A model generated the notes under the pieces. It was not told where the DNA came from. It was given only the letters and a program-made list of their open reading frames with translations, and ran no database searches. This document shows, in pieces, positions 7,082 through 14,789 of a DNA stretch of 26,153 nucleotides. Positions within the stretch are counted from its first letter, which is position 1. Each line of letters starts with the position of its first letter. The DNA comes from an uncultured Collinsella sp. GTDB lineage: Bacteria; Actinomycetota; Coriobacteriia; Coriobacteriales; Coriobacteriaceae. The stretch spans positions 1 through 26,153 of the forward strand of contig UQZH01000028.1 of assembly GCA_900545445.1 (NCBI GenBank). Reading direction: 5' to 3'. A program made the position numbers and the translations under genes.

Positions 7082-7399
7082 AATCTATTTCTCTATTAAT
7101 TGGTTTCACCAAACTGGGTATTACACAAGCTTCTGAGCAGGCTTTTTATCAAATAATTCAAAGCTACCGAATCATCAAAATGGTGAAATTATTTACCCAA
7201 AAGAGGGAAGCACATCACCAAAATGGAACCGACCAACAGCTGTTGAAAACTTTTATCCCCAAAATGGTGATTTCCTGTTTTCAGTGGAAAACTCGGGAAG
7301 TCATAATATTTACTTACCAGATTTACAAACGAAAGCGGTTCTTAGTCCCAAAACCAGAACAGGTCAGAAGCAAAAATAACTCCTGACCTGCGATTTTCC
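7082..7399. other. AT-rich gene-free stretch between mobile element genes and tRNA, with spaced CAAAATGG motifs
   Basis: Base use changes to AT-rich here. CAAAATGG occurs at 7176-7183, 7219-7226 and 7260-7267, spaced 43 and 41 bases apart (about four helical turns), mostly within CACCAAAATGGTGA-like half palindromes. CAGGTCAG (7360-7367) and CTGACCTG (7383-7390) form an 8-bp inverted repeat just beyond the tRNA end. One 68-codon plus-strand ORF (7180-7386) has no ribosome binding site and starts inside a repeat, so I do not count it as a gene. The stretch may hold recombinase or excisionase sites of the element end. Confidence 0.5.
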
Positions 7400-7475
7400 T
7401 GGTGCCCCCGGGCGGATTCGAACCGTCGACACCCGCTTTAGGAGAGCGGTGCTCTATCCCCTGAGCTACGGAGGC
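7400..7475 (-). tRNA. tRNA-Arg (anticodon CCU)
   Basis: On the minus strand the sequence folds as a cloverleaf. The acceptor stem is GCCTCCG/CGGGGGC, the D stem GCTC/GAGC, and the anticodon arm CCGCT-CTCCTAA-AGCGG with anticodon CCT. The T loop is TTCGAAT, the discriminator base is A and CCA is encoded (7402-7400). The T stem has one A-C mismatch. A -10-like TACACT sits about 10 bases upstream (7491-7486). tRNA genes of this type are common integration targets, and the mobile-element genes lie on its 3' side. Confidence 0.95.
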
Positions 7476-7533
7476 ATGTTGTACTAGTGTAGCAGATTTA
7501 CTGCATCGCCATACGTCGCATGACTAGACTTCG

Positions 7534-7604
7534 AAGTTGCGGTGGAATAGTTCCTGTCCGAAGCATCTAAAGCCGTATTTAGAAACTATTTCACCGCAAC
7601 TTAT
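7534..7604 (+). repeat. Dispersed palindrome family A, copy 1
   Basis: AAGTTGCGGTGGAATAG (7534-7550) and CTATTTCACCGCAACTT (7586-7602), then AT, enclose about 35 variable bases. It starts 7 bases beyond the stop of the DUF956 gene. The other copies are at 11220 and 18282. The arms pair fully as plus-strand RNA if one G-U pair is allowed. Confidence 0.9.
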
Positions 7605-7610
7605 GAGGAG

Positions 7611-8009
7611 CTAGTTGCCTTTGTGGAAGAGGCCTTTGATGACGGAGGGGATGCTCTTGGCGCCCTTGGCGGTCACATCGATAAAGTCGGGCGAACGCAC
7701 GAGCTTATCCTCGTCGACGTACTTGCGGACCGCGCGAAGCGTCTCTTTGTCGTCACGCGTCGAAAACGTAAAGTGACCGTTGTCCTTGGTGAAGATGGCA
7801 AAACGCGTGATCTTCTTGGTGCCGCGCAAAACCTCGGCGGCAATATAGTCGACCTCGTCCCACGGGATTTGAATATAATCCTCGGGATTGCGCTCGTTAT
7901 AGTACTCAAACGCCTTATTGCCCACCATTACGTTACCGTGGCTGGTAAGCCCCATCAGGCAGGTTGCCGGCGTTGCCAGATCGACCGTGCTGTTCTGAGA
8001 TTGCGCCAT
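7611..8009 (-). CDS. DUF956 family protein associated with mannose-type PTS (ManO-like)
   Basis: 132 residues from the ATG at 8009 (MAQSQNSTVDLATPATCLMG), chosen over an in-frame start 51 bases upstream because the family begins at this point and GGAGGGCGAGG precedes it. Family-like blocks are MGLTSHGNVMVGNKAFEYYN, IQIPWDEVDYIAAEV, RFAIFTKDNGHFTFSTRD and LRAVRKYVDEDKLV. DUF956 genes usually follow mannose-class PTS genes and are thought to modulate the permease in the cytoplasm; the mechanism is not settled. Here it is the last gene of the manXYZ cluster, about 120 bp after the IID gene and past a terminator-like hairpin. Its level is therefore probably lower than that of the transporter. Palindrome A copy 1 lies immediately downstream. 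Confidence 0.85.
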   Translation of the reverse strand: MAQSQNSTVDLATPATCLMGLTSHGNVMVGNKAFEYYNERNPEDYIQIPWDEVDYIAAEVLRGTKKITRFAIFTKDNGHFTFSTRDDKETLRAVRKYVDEDKLVRSPDFIDVTAKGAKSIPSVIKGLFHKGN

Positions 8010-8027
8010 ACGCGCCTCGCCCTCCAA

Positions 8028-8073
8028 TAAAAACAATCGGACCGCATCCAGTGTACCCACCGGGTGCGGTCCG
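8028..8073 (-). terminator. Terminator-like hairpin between PTS IID and DUF956 genes
   Basis: On the minus strand CGGACCGCA (8073-8065) pairs with TGCGGTCCG (8046-8038), followed by ATTGTTTTTATT. It lies inside the operon, so it should reduce but not abolish expression of the DUF956 gene. Confidence 0.7.
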
Positions 8074-8129
8074 TTTCAATGGCTCAAAAGCCCTTACCTA
8101 GCAACTCTCGGTCTTAAGCCGAAGCGTGC

Positions 8130-9050
8130 TTACATGAAGCCGCAGAAGCGACCGATGATGCCGACGGCGAAGAGAGCCAGGATGATGACGATCGGACTGA
8201 CCTTCTTCTTGAGGAGCTTGCAGACCAGCAGGGTCAGGCACACGGCGGCAAGGCCGGGGATGAGCTGATCGAGGTTACCCTGGAGCGTGGTGACCTTCAT
8301 CTGATCAAGGGCGGTAGCACCGACGGAGTTGTACATCGTCAGCGCTTCCTTGATACCCTCGGAACCGGAAGGCAGGCTAGCCCAGTCGATAAAGGCGCCA
8401 GCAGACTGCTTGACCGTGGAGACGATCGGGGTGAAGGAAATGGACACCCAGCGCTCGACCAGGGCGCCGATGATGAACATACCCAGGATGGAAGCGCCCT
8501 CGGTGACCTTGCCCATCAGACCGCCGGAGAGGTCCTTGGCGATAGAGGAGCCGACCTTGTAGCCAAACTCCTGTGTGTACCACAGGAAAGCGTAACGGAT
8601 GATGTTCCACGCGAAGAAGAACAGCAACGGACCGACGATGCTGCCGGACATGGCCAGGGAAGCGCCCAGAGCGCCCAGAATCGGGCGAAGGGTGAACCAG
8701 AAGACGGGGTCACCGACGCCGGCGAGCGGGCCCATCATACCGACCTTGACGCCCTGGATGGCGACGTCATCGATCGGAGCACCGTTGGCGCGCTCCTCCT
8801 CGAGGGCGAGGGTAACGCCAATGACGGGGGCGGAAACATAGGGGTGGGTGTTATAGAACTCCAGGTGGCGCTTAAGCGCGGCAATCTGGTCATCCTTGCT
8901 GGTGTAGAGCTTCTTGATCGCAGGGATCATTGCGAAGCACCAGCCGCCGTTCTGCATACGCTCGTAGTTCCACGAGCCCTGAAGGAACTGATGACGGAAG
9001 CAAACCTTCTTACGGTCAGCCTTGGTGAGCTGAATCTTGTTCTCTGCCAT
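8130..9050 (-). CDS. manZ: PTS mannose-family transporter subunit IID
   Basis: 306 residues. IID forms the membrane channel with IIC and carries mannose, glucose or a related sugar. The ATG at 9050 (MAENKIQLTKADRKK) has GGGGAG eight bases upstream; a GTG nine bases earlier is too close to that site. Landmarks are FLQGSWNYERMQNGGWCFAMIPAIKKLY near the start, NTHPYVSAPVIGVTLALEEE, and the signature GVKVGMMGPLAGVGDPVFWFTLRPI. The C-terminal helix (VSPIVIILALFAVGIIGRFCG) anchors it in the membrane. The length is normal for the family. It lies 16 bp after the IIC gene on the same strand, in the order IIAB-IIC-IID. The substrate cannot be told from sequence. Confidence 0.95.
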   Translation of the reverse strand: MAENKIQLTKADRKKVCFRHQFLQGSWNYERMQNGGWCFAMIPAIKKLYTSKDDQIAALKRHLEFYNTHPYVSAPVIGVTLALEEERANGAPIDDVAIQGVKVGMMGPLAGVGDPVFWFTLRPILGALGASLAMSGSIVGPLLFFFAWNIIRYAFLWYTQEFGYKVGSSIAKDLSGGLMGKVTEGASILGMFIIGALVERWVSISFTPIVSTVKQSAGAFIDWASLPSGSEGIKEALTMYNSVGATALDQMKVTTLQGNLDQLIPGLAAVCLTLLVCKLLKKKVSPIVIILALFAVGIIGRFCGFM

Positions 9051-9066
9051 ATGTATCACTCCCCTC

Positions 9067-9885
9067 CTACTCGTAATCGTTCAGAATGTCGCCGAGCGGG
9101 TCGCCGGAGCCACCGCCCGTGCCGCCACCCTGCTTGGCCAGATCCTTAAGGCCAAGGTAGATGAGGGCAAGGGAGATGCCGATGAGGCCAAGGGCGATCA
9201 GCGTGAGCTGAGGGATGGCAGCAAGGACAAAGCCGAGGATGAAGAACGGCCAGGTCTCCTTGGTGGCCATCATGTTGATGACCATGGCGTAACCGACGGA
9301 AGCGACCATGCCGCCGCCGACAGCCATGCCGCCGGACAGCCAGTCGGGCATAGCGTTAAGCGCGTTGGTAACGGCCTCGGCCGGGATAACGCACAGAAGT
9401 ACTGCCGGGATGGCGATACGAAGGCCCTGCATGAGGATGGCAGCGTACTGCCAGCGCTCGATGCCGGAGAAGTCGCCCTTCTCGGCGCAACCGTCCATGG
9501 CGTGAGCGATAGCGGTAGCAATGGTACGGCAGATCATGGTCAGGAACAGACCAGCGACCGACAGCGGGACGGCGACGGCGATGGCCGCGGTAACGGCCTT
9601 GGCCGAATCAGTGGCGCCGCCGTTGAGGGCGAGCACCATGATGATCGAAGAAGCGACCGAGGCCAGAGCGGCGTCAGGCGCGACGGCGGCGCCGACGTTA
9701 GCCCAGCCAAGGGCCATCATCTGGAGCGAACCGCCCAGGAGGATGCCCTCCTGAAGGTGACCGGTTACGAGACCGATAAGCGTGCATGCCACGAGCGGCT
9801 GATGGAACTGGAACTCATCCAGAATGCCTTCCATACCGGCAAGCAACGCGACAATCGCAACAAGCAGAATAGTGATTGCAGACAT
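9067..9885 (-). CDS. manY: PTS mannose-family transporter subunit IIC
   Basis: 272 residues, a polytopic membrane protein. It starts with AITILLVAIVALLAGMEGILDEF and contains QPLVACTLIGLVTGHLQEGILLGGSLQMMALGWANVGAA, the conserved region of IIC-Man/Sorbose proteins. Further helices include SIIMVLALNGG and PFFILGFVLAAIPQLTLIALGLIGISLALIYLGL. The C-terminus is a short glycine-rich tail (GGGTGGGSGDPLGD). GGAGGG precedes the ATG. It is the middle gene of the PTS operon, with 18 bp or less between it and its neighbours. With IID it forms the sugar-conducting unit that IIAB phosphorylates against. Confidence 0.95.
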   Translation of the reverse strand: MSAITILLVAIVALLAGMEGILDEFQFHQPLVACTLIGLVTGHLQEGILLGGSLQMMALGWANVGAAVAPDAALASVASSIIMVLALNGGATDSAKAVTAAIAVAVPLSVAGLFLTMICRTIATAIAHAMDGCAEKGDFSGIERWQYAAILMQGLRIAIPAVLLCVIPAEAVTNALNAMPDWLSGGMAVGGGMVASVGYAMVINMMATKETWPFFILGFVLAAIPQLTLIALGLIGISLALIYLGLKDLAKQGGGTGGGSGDPLGDILNDYE

Positions 9886-9903
9886 GTATCGGACCCTCCT
9901 TTA

Positions 9904-10893
9904 CTATGCTTGAGCGGCCAGTTCGGCCTTAGCTTTCTTCAACATGGCGTCGAGATCCTCGGAGGCATCCGAAGGAACCTTGCGGACCTCGAACTTGACG
10001 CCCTTGGCCTTGAGGGCCTCGAGGGTCTTAACGTCGTCATCGCCCATAGCGACGGCGTTGGTGACGACGACCTTGCCCTTGGAGTGAGCCATGGAACCGA
10101 TGTTGACTTCCTTGATGTCGACGCCGGCCTCGATGGCCTTGAGCAGATCCTGCGGGTTCTCGAAGAGCAGCATGGCCTTGGTGTCACCAAAACGCGTGTC
10201 CTTGACGACCTCGGCCATCTTCTTGATAGGCACGACGTTGGCATGGACTCCCGGAGGGGCAGCCTGCTCGATCATGGTCTTGCGGAGCTCGTCGTGAGCA
10301 ACGCCGTCGGAAACCACGATGATGCGGTTGGGGTTGATCTGCTTGGTCCACGTGGTGGCCACCTGACCATGCAGCAGACGGGTGTCGATACGGACGTGGG
10401 CAATCTTGATGTGCCCGTCGCCGATGACCGTTCCCGGAGGGATGGCGCCTGCAGGAGCAGCGGCGGCCGCAGCCGGCTTCTTCTCCTCGGGCTCCAGAGA
10501 CTCGGGCTTGACGCGCACGCCAGCCTTAGCCTCAGTCACGAGATGTTTTGCGATCGCATGTGCAGTGTTCTTTGCATCAAAGCGCTGCGAATATGCCTCG
10601 ATGAGCATAGGCAGGTTGACACCGGTGACGATAGCCCAGGAATCATGGCCCTCGATGAGCCCGCTAATCTGGTTGAACGGCGTGCCGCCCCACAGATCAA
10701 CGAGGAAGAGCACCTGCTCCTGGTCCTCGAAGGAAGCGATTGCTTCCTCGACCTTAGCACGGAAGTCGTCGGGGCCCATGCTCGGCTCGAGCGAGACCAC
10801 GGCCACAGACGGCTGATCGCCAAAGACCATCGAGCCCGTCTGCTTGATTCCAGCTGCCAAGTCCCCGTGGCTAGCAAGAACAATACTTACCAT
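9904..10893 (-). CDS. manX: PTS mannose-family fused IIAB subunit
   Basis: 329 residues, cytoplasmic. The IIA domain (about 1-125) has the phosphorylated histidine in VSIVLASHGDLA (H9) and the conserved LVDLWGGTPFNQ. A linker rich in A, P and E (about 130-155) leads to the IIB domain, with its phosphorylated histidine in RIDTRLLHGQVATTW (H175). Phosphate passes from HPr to IIA, then IIB, then the sugar. The ATG at 10893 lies seven bases after GGAGG; a GTG one codon earlier is also in frame. It is the first gene of the operon, followed after 18 bp by IIC. A TATAAT box is visible at 10969-10964. No activator gene of the LevR type and no sigma-54 promoter is seen nearby. Confidence 0.95.
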   Translation of the reverse strand: MVSIVLASHGDLAAGIKQTGSMVFGDQPSVAVVSLEPSMGPDDFRAKVEEAIASFEDQEQVLFLVDLWGGTPFNQISGLIEGHDSWAIVTGVNLPMLIEAYSQRFDAKNTAHAIAKHLVTEAKAGVRVKPESLEPEEKKPAAAAAAPAGAIPPGTVIGDGHIKIAHVRIDTRLLHGQVATTWTKQINPNRIIVVSDGVAHDELRKTMIEQAAPPGVHANVVPIKKMAEVVKDTRFGDTKAMLLFENPQDLLKAIEAGVDIKEVNIGSMAHSKGKVVVTNAVAMGDDDVKTLEALKAKGVKFEVRKVPSDASEDLDAMLKKAKAELAAQA

Positions 10894-10963
10894 CACATAA
10901 CCTCCTTTTTGTCTACGTAATTCCTACACGACATGAAAGGAGTATACCTGTTTGGTTTGTGGA

Positions 10964-10969
10964 ATTATA
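10964..10969 (-). promoter_or_regulatory. Probable -10 box of the PTS operon
   Basis: On the minus strand TATAAT occurs about 70 bases before the manX start. No good -35 box stands 17 bases upstream, so an activator may be required. I found no clear catabolite operator. Confidence 0.45.
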
Positions 10970-11219
10970 GCTAAATCCGCAAAAGGTTGGATTATTTGTT
11001 TAAACGTCTAAGTTTGTTACAAGTTGGTTACGTTGCTGCTTTTCGACTCATTACCCGCCAAGGCGTCGCTCATCAAGCCACGCATTTTACAGATACAAGC
11101 AGACTGTTCATTAATATCGATTTTAGGCAAGCGCGAATGCGCTTGTACTGCCGCTACATTGTTCAAACAGGTATGACTTGACTATTTGCGCGACTTATGA
11201 TCTACGAAACCACTCAAAA
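10970..11219. other. Gene-free stretch upstream of the PTS operon
   Basis: No supported gene. A small plus-strand ORF (10987-11181) has no ribosome binding site and no familiar sequence. The only clear structure is a perfect hairpin CAAGCGC/GCGCTTG (11128-11145) with the four-base loop GAAT. The base use is more AT-rich than the neighbours, consistent with a regulatory region. Confidence 0.5.
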
Positions 11220-11290
11220 AAGTTGCGGTGGAATAGTTCTTGTTTAAGAGCCAGAAGGCTGGATTTAGGAACTATTTCACCGCAACTTAT
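11220..11290 (+). repeat. Dispersed palindrome family A, copy 2
   Basis: AAGTTGCGGTGGAATAG at 11220-11236 and CTATTTCACCGCAACTTAT ending at 11290. The inner stem (GTTCT/GGAAC) differs from copy 3 (GGGAC/GTCCC) but still pairs. It lies 8 bases beyond the hypA stop. On the minus strand six T residues follow the stem, so here it may also end the hypA transcript. Confidence 0.9.
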
Positions 11291-11298
11291 AGGGAATC

Positions 11299-11727
11299 CT
11301 AGACGATGTGGAGGGGGTGGGCGGCATCGACGGCGTCGAGGACGTCGGAAGGGCCGTCGGGGGCAGCGTCTGCCGGTTCCTCGTCGGGGGTCTCAATCTG
11401 CTTAATCATGACCTCCTGGCCCTGCAGCAGGTATGTCTCGCCGCTGCCGCAATGAGGGCAGGTCTTGCCGTGCTCGACGGTCGCATAGTCGCGACCGCAC
11501 GCCTCGCAATGCGTCACGGCCTCGACAGGCTCCACAATAAGCTCCGCGCCCTGCGCGATGGGCTTTTTATCTGCCGCCCAGCGCCAAGCGTCGAGCAGCA
11601 AGTCGGGAACGACGCCCGAGACCTCGCCCAGCAGCAGCGTGACGCCCGAAACGCGACTCACGCCATTGGCGCACGCCACGTTCTCGACATCGCGAATGAT
11701 GTGGTAAACGATTCCCAATTCATGCAA
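11299..11727 (-). CDS. hypA: Hydrogenase/urease nickel incorporation protein HypA
   Basis: 142 residues. HypA is a nickel metallochaperone that, with HypB, loads [NiFe] hydrogenase (and in some species urease). It begins MHELGI, whose His2 and Glu3 contribute to nickel binding in the family. The zinc site is two CxxC pairs, C74-E-A-C77 and C90-P-H-C93, within THCEACGRDYATVEHGKTCPHCG. The start codon is TTG at 11727, fixed by the invariant MHELGI and by AAAGG upstream. The C-terminus has about 30 extra acidic residues (DEEPADAAPDGPSDV... ending AHPLHIV), longer than usual, with two histidines near the end. No hydrogenase, hypB or urease gene is in the window, so it is an orphan here. It follows the iron-sulfur oxidoreductase gene on the same strand. 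Confidence 0.9.
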   Translation of the reverse strand: MHELGIVYHIIRDVENVACANGVSRVSGVTLLLGEVSGVVPDLLLDAWRWAADKKPIAQGAELIVEPVEAVTHCEACGRDYATVEHGKTCPHCGSGETYLLQGQEVMIKQIETPDEEPADAAPDGPSDVLDAVDAAHPLHIV

Positions 11728-11772
11728 GGTAGAAACCTTTCAACAACGGTTGATGCGATGCAAACTCAAAGC

Positions 11773-11808
11773 AAGGGGACGGCGAAATCTAGTCTGCGCC
11801 GTCCCCTT
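11773..11808 (-). terminator. GC-rich hairpin between oxidoreductase and hypA
   Basis: AAGGGGACGGCG (11773-11784) and CGCCGTCCCCTT (11797-11808) form a perfect 12-bp stem, just beyond the oxidoreductase stop at 11824. No long T run follows, so it could be a partial terminator or a 3'-end stabiliser. The stem resembles the one at 7052-7070. Confidence 0.6.
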
Positions 11809-11823
11809 ACCCGCCACGGTTAC

Positions 11824-14601
11824 CTATTTACGACCGAACTTGATTTTGATTGCACGCTTTAAAGCATACTTGCCGAGGCTTGGGAGCTTTTGCTCGTATT
11901 TGACCATCGTTGAGCACTCGGGACGGTCGCGATCCAGATGGATGGCGTCAAACGCGCACTTGGTGGTGCACAGGCCGCAGCCGATGCACTTGTTGGGATC
12001 GACGATCGAGGCACCGCAGCCCAGGCAGCGGGCGGTCTCGGCGCGCACCTGCTCCTCGGTAAAGGTCTCGACGTACTCGCTAAAGGGTGCAGCCTTCTCG
12101 CGGTCGCGGTCGACATGCGCCACCTCGCGGCTCGCGTTGTCATAGCTCTCAATCACGACATCGTCGCGGTCGAGCGCGGTGTAGTGGCGCTGGTTGCGGC
12201 CGATGGTGAGCGTGGAGCCCGGCTGCACAAAGCGATGGATGGACACGGCGGCCTCGTGACCGGCGGCGATGGCGTCGATGGCAAAGCTCGGACCGGTGTA
12301 GACGTCGCCGCCCACAAAGATGTCGGGCTCGGCGGTCTGATAGGTCCGGGGGTCGGCAAGAGCACCCTGGCCGCGGCCGAGCTCCACCTTGGAGCCAGCC
12401 AGCAGGTCGCCCCACACAACGGACTGGCCAATCGACATGACCACGCGGTCGGCATCGACGCGGCGCAGATCGTTCTCGTCGTACTCGGGCGCAAACCGGC
12501 CCTCGTCGTCAAAGACACGCGTGCAGCGCTTGAAGGTGATACCGCACACACGACCGGCCTCGTCCAGGTGAACCTCCTTGGGGCCCCAGCCGCAGCTGAT
12601 GTGAGCGCCGTCCTCAACGGCCTCGCGACGTTCCTCCTCGCTGGCGGGCATCTGGGCCTCGCTCTCCAGGCAGAACATCTCAACGTGCTCGGAGCCCAGA
12701 CGGCAGGCGTTGCGCGCGACATCGATAGCAACGTTACCGCCGCCCACCACAATGGTGCGGCCGGACAGCGCGTCGATCTTGCCACTGTTGACCTCACGCA
12801 AGAAGTCGACGGCCACGGTCACGTCCTCGGCATCCTCGCCCGGAATACCGGCGAGGCGGCCGCCCTGGCAGCCGATGGCAACGTAGAAGGCCTTAAAGCC
12901 CTGCGCGCGCAGCTCGTCGAGCGTCACATCGCGACCGACCTCAACGCCATAGCGGAACTCGGCGCCCATCAGGCGAATGACCTCAACCTCGGCCTCGATA
13001 ACGTCCTTTTCCAGCTTAAAGCTGGGAATACCGTAAGTGAGCATGCCGCCCGGGCGCTCGTTTTTCTCGAACACGACGGGCTTGTAGCCCTTCTCGGCCA
13101 GATAGAAGGCGCAGGACAGACCGGCCGGGCCGGCACCGATAATGGCGATCTTCTGGTCGAAGCCGCCGGCACGCGTCGGGGTCACCACGGGTGGGATATA
13201 GCGGGTCGCGGCATCCAGATCGCGCTGGGCGATGAACTTCTTGACCTCGTCGATAGCCACGGCGGCATCCACGCGACCACGGGTGCAGGCATCCTCGCAG
13301 CGGCGGTTGCACACGCGGCCGCAGATAGCGGGCAGCGGGTTCTCGCGCTTGATGAGCGCCAGTGCCTCGTCATAGCGGCCCTGCGCCGCGAGCTTTAAGT
13401 AGCCCTGAACGGCAACGTGTGCGGGGCAAGCCGTCTTACAGGGCGCGGTGCCGGACTCGTGCGTCTCGATACGGTTATCGTTGCGATAGTTGGGCGACCA
13501 CTTGGTGTGGTCCCACTTGGTGGCATCGGGCAGCTCCTGGCGCGGATACTCGGGCACTTGTCCGCCGGCTTTTTTGCTGCAGAGCTTCTGGCCGAGCTTG
13601 GCGGCACCGGCAGGGCACACCTCAACGCAGCGACCGCAAGCCACGCACTTGTCCTTCTCGACCTTGGCGACATAGGCCGAGCGCGACAGGTTGGGCGTGT
13701 TGAACAGCTGCGAGGTGCGCAGGGCGTAGCACACGTTGACGTTGCAGTTGCAGATGGCGAAGATTTTGTTCTCGCCGTCGATATTGGTGATCTGGTGCAC
13801 AAAGCCGTTGTCCTCGGCCTGGCGCAAGATGTCATAGACCTCCTCGCGCGTCACATAGTGGCCGCGGTCGGTCTCAACCACATAGTCGGCCATATCGCCC
13901 ACGGCAATGCACCAGTCGGCCGGGTCGTCGGCGCAACCCTCGCCCATCACACGACGGCTCGCACGGCAGCTGCAGGTGCTGGCGGCATACTTGCCCTCGT
14001 ATTTGTCGAGCCAATGCTCGATATGCTCAATCGGCACCGAGGTGCTCGAAGCATCGATAGCCTTCTCGACCGGAATGACGTGCATGCCGATACCGGCGCC
14101 TCCGGGCGGCACCATCGGCGTGGCTTTGGACAGCGGCCCCTTGGACGCCTGCTCAAAGAACTTGGCATAGACCGGATGCTCCTCGAGCTGACTCAAGCGC
14201 ATGTTGAGGAACTCGGCGGAACCCGGTACCAGCATGGGCAGCACCCACTGCTTGGCGCGCTCGGGATTTTCCCAGTTGTACTCGAGCAGACCCGTGTAGC
14301 TCATATCGTCGAGCATCTTCTCGATCTGGGCCTCGGGCATGCCGGTGAGCTTGACCATCTCGGGCAGCGTATAGGGGCGGCGCATCTTCATCTTGCAGAG
14401 CACCTCGGCCTGCTCGTCGGTCGCGGCCTCGGCAAACGACCAGTACTCGTAGCCCAGCAGCTCGTCGCGATGCAGCAGGCGGTTGGTGCAGTGCTCGCAC
14501 AGCTTGACGATGGCCTCGCGCGGATGCTCCGGCAGTGGCGGTACAAACTCCGCACCGATATCGGGCTCGGTGTAGCTAATCCCCGGTCCGTTGAGAATCA
14601 T
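11824..14601 (-). CDS. Multidomain iron-sulfur/FAD oxidoreductase (GltD-like with ferredoxin modules)
   Basis: 925 residues from the ATG at 14601 (MILNGPGISYTEPDIG), which has GGAGGG upstream. The N-terminal part (about 1-300) has CEHCTNRLLHRD, a winged-helix-like segment (YTLPEMVKLTGMPEAQIEKM) and cysteine clusters CSCRASRRVMGEGC (about 208) and ICNCNVNVCYA. Then come a ferredoxin motif CVACGRCVEVCP (about 317), a GltD-type cluster CKTACP...CGRVCNRRCEDAC (about 386-437), an FAD Rossmann motif IGAGPAGLSCAFYLAEKGY (about 485), an NAD(P)H site VVGGGNVAIDVAR (about 615), the late FAD motif GGDVYTGPSFAIDAIAAG (about 763) and a C-terminal cluster CLGCGASI...CIGCGLCTTKC (about 855-883). It should move electrons between NAD(P)H, flavin and Fe-S acceptors in the cytoplasm; the substrate is unknown. 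It is divergent from a TetR gene and a membrane-protein gene, with which it probably forms a functional unit. Confidence 0.85.
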   Translation of the reverse strand: MILNGPGISYTEPDIGAEFVPPLPEHPREAIVKLCEHCTNRLLHRDELLGYEYWSFAEAATDEQAEVLCKMKMRRPYTLPEMVKLTGMPEAQIEKMLDDMSYTGLLEYNWENPERAKQWVLPMLVPGSAEFLNMRLSQLEEHPVYAKFFEQASKGPLSKATPMVPPGGAGIGMHVIPVEKAIDASSTSVPIEHIEHWLDKYEGKYAASTCSCRASRRVMGEGCADDPADWCIAVGDMADYVVETDRGHYVTREEVYDILRQAEDNGFVHQITNIDGENKIFAICNCNVNVCYALRTSQLFNTPNLSRSAYVAKVEKDKCVACGRCVEVCPAGAAKLGQKLCSKKAGGQVPEYPRQELPDATKWDHTKWSPNYRNDNRIETHESGTAPCKTACPAHVAVQGYLKLAAQGRYDEALALIKRENPLPAICGRVCNRRCEDACTRGRVDAAVAIDEVKKFIAQRDLDAATRYIPPVVTPTRAGGFDQKIAIIGAGPAGLSCAFYLAEKGYKPVVFEKNERPGGMLTYGIPSFKLEKDVIEAEVEVIRLMGAEFRYGVEVGRDVTLDELRAQGFKAFYVAIGCQGGRLAGIPGEDAEDVTVAVDFLREVNSGKIDALSGRTIVVGGGNVAIDVARNACRLGSEHVEMFCLESEAQMPASEEERREAVEDGAHISCGWGPKEVHLDEAGRVCGITFKRCTRVFDDEGRFAPEYDENDLRRVDADRVVMSIGQSVVWGDLLAGSKVELGRGQGALADPRTYQTAEPDIFVGGDVYTGPSFAIDAIAAGHEAAVSIHRFVQPGSTLTIGRNQRHYTALDRDDVVIESYDNASREVAHVDRDREKAAPFSEYVETFTEEQVRAETARCLGCGASIVDPNKCIGCGLCTTKCAFDAIHLDRDRPECSTMVKYEQKLPSLGKYALKRAIKIKFGRK

Positions 14602-14687
14602 GGTTGTCCCTCCTCTTGCCGCAGCCTGGCAGGCACGCAGCACCCCTCTTTTTACGGGCTCGACATGCCCCCACGCCGTTCACCCGT

Positions 14688-14735
14688 TATTGTTGACATT
14701 GTGTCAAAAACAGTATTGACGAACCGTCAACAATA
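14688..14735. promoter_or_regulatory. Candidate TetR operator between divergent genes: four TTGAC half-sites
   Basis: TATTGTTGAC (14688-14697) and GTCAACAATA (14726-14735) are exact reverse complements. Inside lie a further GTCAA (14703-14707) and TTGAC (14716-14720), so each outer half-site also pairs with a nearer partner (TTGACattgtGTCAA and TTGACgaaccGTCAA). The site lies between the oxidoreductase start (14601) and the TetR start (14790) and is the natural place for autoregulation and control of both directions. Confidence 0.65.
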
Positions 14736-14789
14736 TTCAAGACTGTTAGGTGAACGGTCGGGCTCAAACGGATGAAAGGCGGCAAGCGC

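Noticed and set aside
7180..7386. Plus-strand 68-codon ORF in the AT-rich stretch
   Set aside because: The start lies inside a repeated CAAAATGG motif, there is no Shine-Dalgarno sequence, and the translation resembles no protein family.
9037..10920. Plus-strand ORF of 627 codons over the PTS genes
   Set aside because: It is antisense to three clear PTS genes with conserved motifs, and its composition is typical of a reverse frame.
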